Source: an uncultured cyanobacterium
GTDB taxonomy: Bacteria > Cyanobacteriota > Cyanobacteriia > Thermosynechococcales > Thermosynechococcaceae
Direction: 5' to 3'
Length of the DNA stretch: 37,590 nucleotides
Assembly (NCBI GenBank): GCA_937951315.1
Contig: CALFCG010000362.1
Location: 1 to 37,590 of the forward strand
The number at the start of each line of letters is the position of its first letter. Position 1 is the first letter of the stretch. Below are positions 34,101 through 37,590 of the stretch, piece by piece. Below the pieces are notes generated by a model, which was given only the letters and a program-made list of their open reading frames with translations, did not search any database and had not been told where the DNA came from. Position numbers and translations under genes: made by a program.

Positions 34101-35464
34101 AAGTAATCGGGTGCATCTGAAGTTTGCTTGGCCAAAGAAACTGTGACGTTGCCCCATAGGATTGAGCCGTTTTTCCGGACGTACCGTTTCTCACGTGAGA
34201 AGGACGCCATCTCCCCCCGTAAGAGCCTTTGGAGCTGTTGCTGATCGGGCTGATGATCGGCTGGATGTGTCAATTCTGGAAAAGTTTTCTGCAACAGCTC
34301 AACTTGAGAGAAGCCTGTCAGATCGCAAAAGCGCTGGTTGACTCGAAAAAATTGTCCTTGAAGGTTGACATGGGCGATTCCTACAGCTGCTTGTTCGAAA
34401 GTTGCCTGAAACTGTTCTTGGGAGGTTTGTAATGAGGCTGTGCTTTCCTGAACTTTCGTGATCAATCGGTCGTTGATTTTGCGAAGCAGCAACAGCTTTT
34501 CATCCTGTAGCTGCTTAACTTGTTCCTGAAGGACATCAATGGTGGAGTACATCTCAGGTGTATTCAGCACCGCGAGCAGGCTGGTTTGAGTCAAAATGCC
34601 TGCCAGTCTGCCTTCGGTATCGGCAATGACTAAGCGTCTGACATGGAGTTGCTGCATTGTTTGATGGGCTTGCCACAGCGGATCTGTGGGCGTTAGGCAA
34701 ACGAGTGGGGCGCTCATCACCTCTTGGGCTTTCAACGCGCCCAAGTCGCGTGCTCTTGCTTGAAATTTTAGGATGTCCCGTTCGGTAATAATTCCCAGGA
34801 GCTGTGGGGAGTCAGCAAGGGTTGGTTGCTGCGGCTGCGTAATCACCACGCAGCTAATGTGATGTTTCGCCATCAGTTGGGCCACTTCAATCACTGAAGC
34901 GGTGGGAACTGCGGTCATGACTTTGGTACTCATGATCTCACCCACTGTCCGCATCTTCAGCAGGGCGGTGGGGTGCATGGACTTATGCAGACCCTCGACG
35001 GTCAAAACCCCAATCACTTTAGAGTCATCATCCAGGATAGGAAGGTGGCGGATCTTGTGTTGCCGAAATAAATTGAGGGCTGTGGAGACATCATTAATTT
35101 CAGATGCCTTGAGAGAGACAACCTCTCGTGTCATGCCATCCGCTACGCTGATGCTGGAAAAATTCAGACCTTGGGCACTCAACCGCACGACATCACGTTC
35201 AGTGAAGATTCCCAATAGTGTTTGTTGGTCCATGACCAGCACATAGTTGGCGGTCCTGAACGTTTCTGAGCCGGGTACTTGACTTTGAAGTGTAGACGAT
35301 TTAGAACCCTGATTCATCTGCTGAAGAACAGTCTGGATGTCTGTTTCAGGTGCTACGATCAGGGGCGAATTATCAATTGCGCTCTGGAAGGTGCCTAGCT
35401 CCGGTAAAAAGGATAGGAGGGGGGCTTGCTGGATAAACTTTGTAATGGGGCTATTCGGCATCAT
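31181..35464 (-). CDS. Multi-sensor CBS-PAS-GGDEF-EAL cyclic di-GMP protein
   Basis: A 1427-residue cytosolic signalling protein. Order: two CBS pairs (about 25-310), a coiled coil, five PAS domains (about 345-1000; the first and fourth are very alike), GGDEF (about 1005-1165) and EAL (about 1180-1420). The GGDEF motif is intact, with an RASD I-site five residues upstream. In the EAL domain the signature reads EILLRL rather than EALLRW, but the metal ligands and other motifs (INLSG, FEITET, DDFGSG, YLKIDG) are kept, so hydrolysis of c-di-GMP is plausible. CBS domains often bind adenine nucleotides and PAS domains bind small ligands or cofactors. It stands alone, with no partner kinase adjacent. 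Confidence 0.94.
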   Translation of the reverse strand: MMPNSPITKFIQQAPLLSFLPELGTFQSAIDNSPLIVAPETDIQTVLQQMNQGSKSSTLQSQVPGSETFRTANYVLVMDQQTLLGIFTERDVVRLSAQGLNFSSISVADGMTREVVSLKASEINDVSTALNLFRQHKIRHLPILDDDSKVIGVLTVEGLHKSMHPTALLKMRTVGEIMSTKVMTAVPTASVIEVAQLMAKHHISCVVITQPQQPTLADSPQLLGIITERDILKFQARARDLGALKAQEVMSAPLVCLTPTDPLWQAHQTMQQLHVRRLVIADTEGRLAGILTQTSLLAVLNTPEMYSTIDVLQEQVKQLQDEKLLLLRKINDRLITKVQESTASLQTSQEQFQATFEQAAVGIAHVNLQGQFFRVNQRFCDLTGFSQVELLQKTFPELTHPADHQPDQQQLQRLLRGEMASFSREKRYVRKNGSILWGNVTVSLAKQTSDAPDYLIAVLQDICDRKQAEKALEKLNHELEARIAISTLKIRANERRYRLLFETAPDLLFVLNRQGIILQINQSVTRRLGYADVEMMGRPLSDFFLNESAHPSQSTIQTLIKKGKHHQEMELRSKNGTSVFVECACSVIADAKDQASSILVIQRDITDRRRLEARLRSAEQQMRMVLEAMHDVVLICTVQDGMLKRIAIAPTTPDKDVDSDLTSQTIQYLWDHAEETWGPQMQQVLSTGNSAEFEYRLEQNNHELWFIATASRMSEQTLLWVARNISDRKQIEASLSDSEDRFRLAFEEAAIGMALVAPDGHWLRVNQSLCDLVGYSETEMLSLHFQTITHPDDCALDLDYLQRLLAGEINTFEKEKRYIHQEGHSVWVWLSASLVRDQEGKPLYLITQIQDIGDRKQTEEALFQEKELAQVTLQSIGDAVITTDIAGKITKLNPVAEQLTGWTNPEAQQHSITEIFNIIHEETRKPIENPIQKALAEGEIVELAAHTILIARDGTEYAIEDSAAPIRDHQGQVMGAVMVFHDVTQSRSLTHQLSWQASHDPLTQLFNRRQFDQVLAEIQQETRQSHQSHILCFLDLDQFKVINDTCGHSAGDTLLCQASALLQQSIRASDTLARIGGDEFAILLYQCPLDRAKVIAEDLRQTIQNHRFHWEGKTFSIGISIGLVKLDHNSLDLQKALGAADAACYAAKAKGRNRIQVYQDNDSTLLRQRGEQQWSVRIKQALEDNRFCLYGQAIVPTAGPEASQGNACEILLRLLDEQDKIVGASEFIPAAERYNLIPEIDRWVVSKFLDDYHHLPQPALNNASQPTQYMINLSGVSIGDEEFLHFLKTELKRHPTITPHMCFEITETAAISNLAHAAYMIGELKQLGCQFALDDFGSGMSSFAYLKTLPVDYLKIDGRFIEDMVGDPATAAIVESINNIGHVMGIKTIAEFVSSPSIREELTAMGIDYVQGFEISKPTALTEFASR

Positions 35465-35797
35465 GATCGCTTTGAACGTTTGCTGTGTAGACTCGCACTC
35501 TTATTAACCCTGGTATAGCTTATAGCGCTTCCTCGGCCTATTTGCATCAGTAAATATGTGGATTCCCTCATACCCCCAGGCTTTCCTGTGATCCAAATCA
35601 CTGCGCACATGCCTTTCCTTAGATTGCTTATGTCAGTGGATATACGGATCTTCCTCATACCCCAAAGGCTTCCCTGTGATTCAAGTTCCTGCGTAAAATT
35701 GTTACAACGCTTAATTCTCGCTGCCAAAGTTTAAGGGTATGCCCATGGTGATTGGATGCAGTGGGTCTGATTCGGGGGCAAGACTCATAGCCCTCGG
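35465..35797. other. Intergenic region upstream of the 1427-residue protein gene
   Basis: There are 333 bases without a convincing gene. An 88-codon minus-strand frame (35461-35727) overlaps the large gene's start and runs through the repeats, so it looks accidental. The main content is a pair of direct repeats at 35547-35605 and 35633-35692. Confidence 0.6.
35547..35692. repeat. Two ~60-bp imperfect direct repeats, 86-bp period
   Basis: Copy A (35547-35605) and copy B (35633-35692) share TCAGT, then ATAT, GGAT, CCTCATACCCC, GGCTT, CCTGTGAT and CTGCG blocks in the same order, with small changes. They lie 80-180 bases upstream of the large signalling gene, so they may be regulator sites or the trace of a short tandem duplication. 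Confidence 0.55.
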
Positions 35798-36487
35798 TTA
35801 GGATGGGCTGTCTCGTTGACGAAGGATGAGAGTTGCGATCGCAAGGTCTTCTGGTGTCGTGACCTTGAGATTGGTTTCCTCCCCCGGCACAATATGGACC
35901 GGCAGTTCGCACTTTTCAAATAAAGCAGCATCATCGGTCACCTCCCAGCCCAGTTGCTTCCCCTGTTCGTGGCACTGTTTAAGGAGAGGGACTGCAAAAC
36001 CCTGAGGGGTCTGGGCTGCCCACAGATGAGAGCGGTCGGGTGTGCTGCGAATCTTGCCCTCTTCATCGACAACCTTAATCGTATCTTTGACCGGAACCGC
36101 TGCAATTAACCCTTGGTGTTGAATCAAGGCCTCTGCACAACGATCAAAGAGTTCGGGGGTTGCGAGGCATCTCGCTCCATCATGAATCAGGACCTGCTGA
36201 GCATCTGTCGGCATTGCCTGTAGACCGTTATAAACCGATTCCTGGCGCGTGCTGCCCCCTTGAATTAGCTCAACCGGCTTTGCCAGGGCTAGAGTCTGGA
36301 GCATATCTTTCCACGTCGGCCAATCGTCAGGCTGTCCGATGAGGCCAATCCACTGAATCTGTTGAGAGGCATTTGCTGCTAAGAGTGTCCAGGCTAAAAG
36401 AGGTTTGTCGTTTAACAAGAGGCGTAGTTTGTTGCGATCGCTGCCCATCCGTCGGCCTACCCCTGCTGCCGGAATTAGTAGATGCAT
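35798..36487 (-). CDS. ispD: 2-C-methyl-D-erythritol 4-phosphate cytidylyltransferase
   Basis: A 229-residue enzyme of the non-mevalonate isoprenoid pathway that joins CTP and methylerythritol phosphate. It opens with MHLLIPAAGVGRRMGSDRNKLRL, the CTP-binding signature with its conserved Arg and Lys. Further motifs are GGSTRQESVYNGL, VLIHDGARCL, PVKDTIK and TDDAALFE. Length is normal. I chose the ATG at 36487, which has AAGGAG close upstream; the frame extends to 36598 without family support. It is divergent from the glycosyltransferase gene. Pathway partners are not in the window. Confidence 0.95.
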   Translation of the reverse strand: MHLLIPAAGVGRRMGSDRNKLRLLLNDKPLLAWTLLAANASQQIQWIGLIGQPDDWPTWKDMLQTLALAKPVELIQGGSTRQESVYNGLQAMPTDAQQVLIHDGARCLATPELFDRCAEALIQHQGLIAAVPVKDTIKVVDEEGKIRSTPDRSHLWAAQTPQGFAVPLLKQCHEQGKQLGWEVTDDAALFEKCELPVHIVPGEETNLKVTTPEDLAIATLILRQRDSPS

Positions 36488-36622
36488 GCTTCTCCTTTCC
36501 CTTGCTTCTTCCAATCCTACTGGCAGACGACCCTCATCGGAATAAGGATGTTGAGGTCGATGTTCTATTACAATAAAATCCTCAAGCCTTAGGGCCATCC
36601 ACTCAGAAGCGTTGCGAAACCC

Positions 36623-37576
36623 ATGACTCGTGTATTAGCTCTTATTCCCGGCGGACTTGGCGATCAGCTTCTCTTTTTCCCCACGCTAGAACATCTTCAA
36701 GATCAATATCCGAACGCTCAGATCGATGTTGTGGTCGAGCCGCGTGCAAAGGCCTCTTACCGTGTATGTCCAGTCGTTGATAAAGTTCTGACCTTTGATT
36801 TTATGGGGCGCACAGGTCCAGCGGATTGGGGTAATTTAATTGGCTTGGGCCGCGATCGCGAATATGACGCTGTCCTCTACATGGGCCAGGACTGGCCAAT
36901 GGGTATTTTGCTCTGGTTAATGGGCATTCCCAAGCGGATTGCCTATGAGGGGTCCGGCCAGTTTTTCTTTACAGATACCATTCCTCTGAATTCAAAGCAG
37001 TATATGGCCGAGCAATATCATGATCTGCTGGGGGGCATGGGGGTGACAACGGCTTGTCCTGAGATTGCCATCAGTATCCCGAACTCGGATCGTCAATGGG
37101 CCGCTTCTGAACAGGAGCGTTTGGGTCTCTCGACTGACCAGGGCTACATCATTATTCATGGGGATATCTATCCGCGCTTAAATCCCCTAGACCGTTATCC
37201 CATGGAGGGTTGGCAATCGATTATTCTCGGTCTGCAGGAGCGCCAACCTGATCTGCCGATTGTTCTGATTGACGATCCGAAAATTCCTGATTGGTCTCGA
37301 ACATTGATGAATAAGAGTGCGTCCCTAAAGCTCAGCTCTCCATCCAATATTGGGAAACTGGCAGCGCTGATCGATGGTGCAAAGGTGCTCATTTGCCCGG
37401 AAAGTGCACCGATGCATTTAGCGGTATCCCTGCAGACGAAGGTTGTGGCTCTGTTTGGATCTCGCGATCCTGAGCAACAGCTTCCTGATCGAGAGTTAGC
37501 GGTGGGTCTGAAATCTAATACCGGCAATATTAGTATCATCTCTCCGATTCAAGTGCTGGAGAAAACGGGGCTCTAA
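36623..37576 (+). CDS. Glycosyltransferase family 9 protein (heptosyltransferase-like)
   Basis: A 317-residue GT-B fold enzyme of family 9. It starts with the typical VLALIPGGLGDQLLFFPTLEHL and has a donor-site region near the end (LICPESAPMHLAVSLQTKVVALFGSRDP). Family 9 enzymes transfer heptose or related sugars from nucleotide donors to lipopolysaccharide cores. Cyanobacterial outer membranes often lack heptose, so another sugar is possible. No signal peptide or membrane segment is seen, as expected for a peripheral inner-membrane enzyme. It is divergent from ispD and ends just before the window edge. Confidence 0.88.
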   Translation: MTRVLALIPGGLGDQLLFFPTLEHLQDQYPNAQIDVVVEPRAKASYRVCPVVDKVLTFDFMGRTGPADWGNLIGLGRDREYDAVLYMGQDWPMGILLWLMGIPKRIAYEGSGQFFFTDTIPLNSKQYMAEQYHDLLGGMGVTTACPEIAISIPNSDRQWAASEQERLGLSTDQGYIIIHGDIYPRLNPLDRYPMEGWQSIILGLQERQPDLPIVLIDDPKIPDWSRTLMNKSASLKLSSPSNIGKLAALIDGAKVLICPESAPMHLAVSLQTKVVALFGSRDPEQQLPDRELAVGLKSNTGNISIISPIQVLEKTGL

Positions 37577-37590
37577 TAAATTGGTCCTGG

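Noticed and set aside
35461-35727. 88-codon minus-strand frame upstream of the large c-di-GMP gene
   Set aside because: It runs through the direct repeats and into the gene start, and shows no protein-like pattern.
1-37590. Mobile elements, CRISPR arrays, tRNA or rRNA genes
   Set aside because: No transposase or integrase motifs, no regularly spaced short repeats, and no tRNA T-arm or rRNA-like segments were found on either strand by eye.

Overview
The window is chromosomal DNA from a cyanobacterium. Three things support this. The octamer GCGATCGC (HIP1), a cyanobacterial genome signature, occurs at least 14 times in 37.6 kb, against well under one expected by chance. The gene content is cyanobacterial: NtcB- and NarM-like nitrate proteins, two SLH/OprB-type outer-membrane porins, a zinc-ribbon Ser/Thr kinase, and PAS/CBS/GGDEF/EAL signalling proteins. 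One promoter matches the NtcA-activated architecture. The genus cannot be fixed from sequence alone. I see no phage, transposase, integrase, CRISPR array, tRNA or rRNA; this is an ordinary gene-dense region with long signalling genes.

Layout. 1-2.4 kb, minus strand: the 5' part of a secreted protein gene cut by the window edge, a SpoIIAA/STAS-like protein and a mercuric-reductase-like flavoprotein. 2.4-3.2 kb: a long regulatory gap with an inverted repeat and three short direct repeats at 11-bp spacing. 3.2-5.9 kb, plus strand: HU, a CobD-like decarboxylase and a second flavoprotein of the same superfamily that has lost its redox cysteines. 5.9-10.7 kb, minus strand: hybrid histidine kinase, rhodanese and membrane-anchored Ser/Thr kinase. 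11.0-13.5 kb, plus strand: a KAS II-like condensing enzyme and a one-pass membrane protein with a PilP/GspC-like C-terminus. 13.8-19.1 kb: two divergent porin paralogues, one with three tandem ~90-residue repeats in its N-terminal linker, separated by 845 bp of non-coding DNA.

19.4-22.5 kb, plus strand: the most coherent unit, ntcB, a TrpD2/YbiB-like gene, mobA and narM. It is preceded by GTA-N8-TAC, 22 bases, then TAN3T, the classical NtcA-activated promoter. It supplies the activator and the cofactor/maturation functions for nitrate reductase; the structural genes (narB, nirA, nrt) are not here. 22.5-23.6 kb, minus strand: rlmN. 23.8-27.3 kb, plus strand: a FIST sensor, a histidine kinase and a REC-GGDEF diguanylate cyclase, forming a likely ligand-to-c-di-GMP pathway. 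27.4-28.1 kb: rpsD with a clear promoter and terminator. 28.4-31.1 kb: an alpha/beta hydrolase overlapping a methyltransferase gene, then a glutathione-S-transferase-like protein with an apparent signal peptide. 31.2-35.5 kb, minus strand: a 1427-residue CBS-PAS-GGDEF-EAL protein. 35.8-37.6 kb: ispD and a divergent family 9 glycosyltransferase.

No wholly new system stands out. The best leads are the NtcA-driven ntcB/trpD2/mobA/narM operon with its unexplained TrpD2 member, the redox-dead flavoprotein, the repeat-expanded porin, the exported GST-like protein and the FIST/c-di-GMP module. Several genes have in-frame upstream extensions with TTG or GTG codons; where a better ATG with a ribosome-binding site exists I used it and said so.
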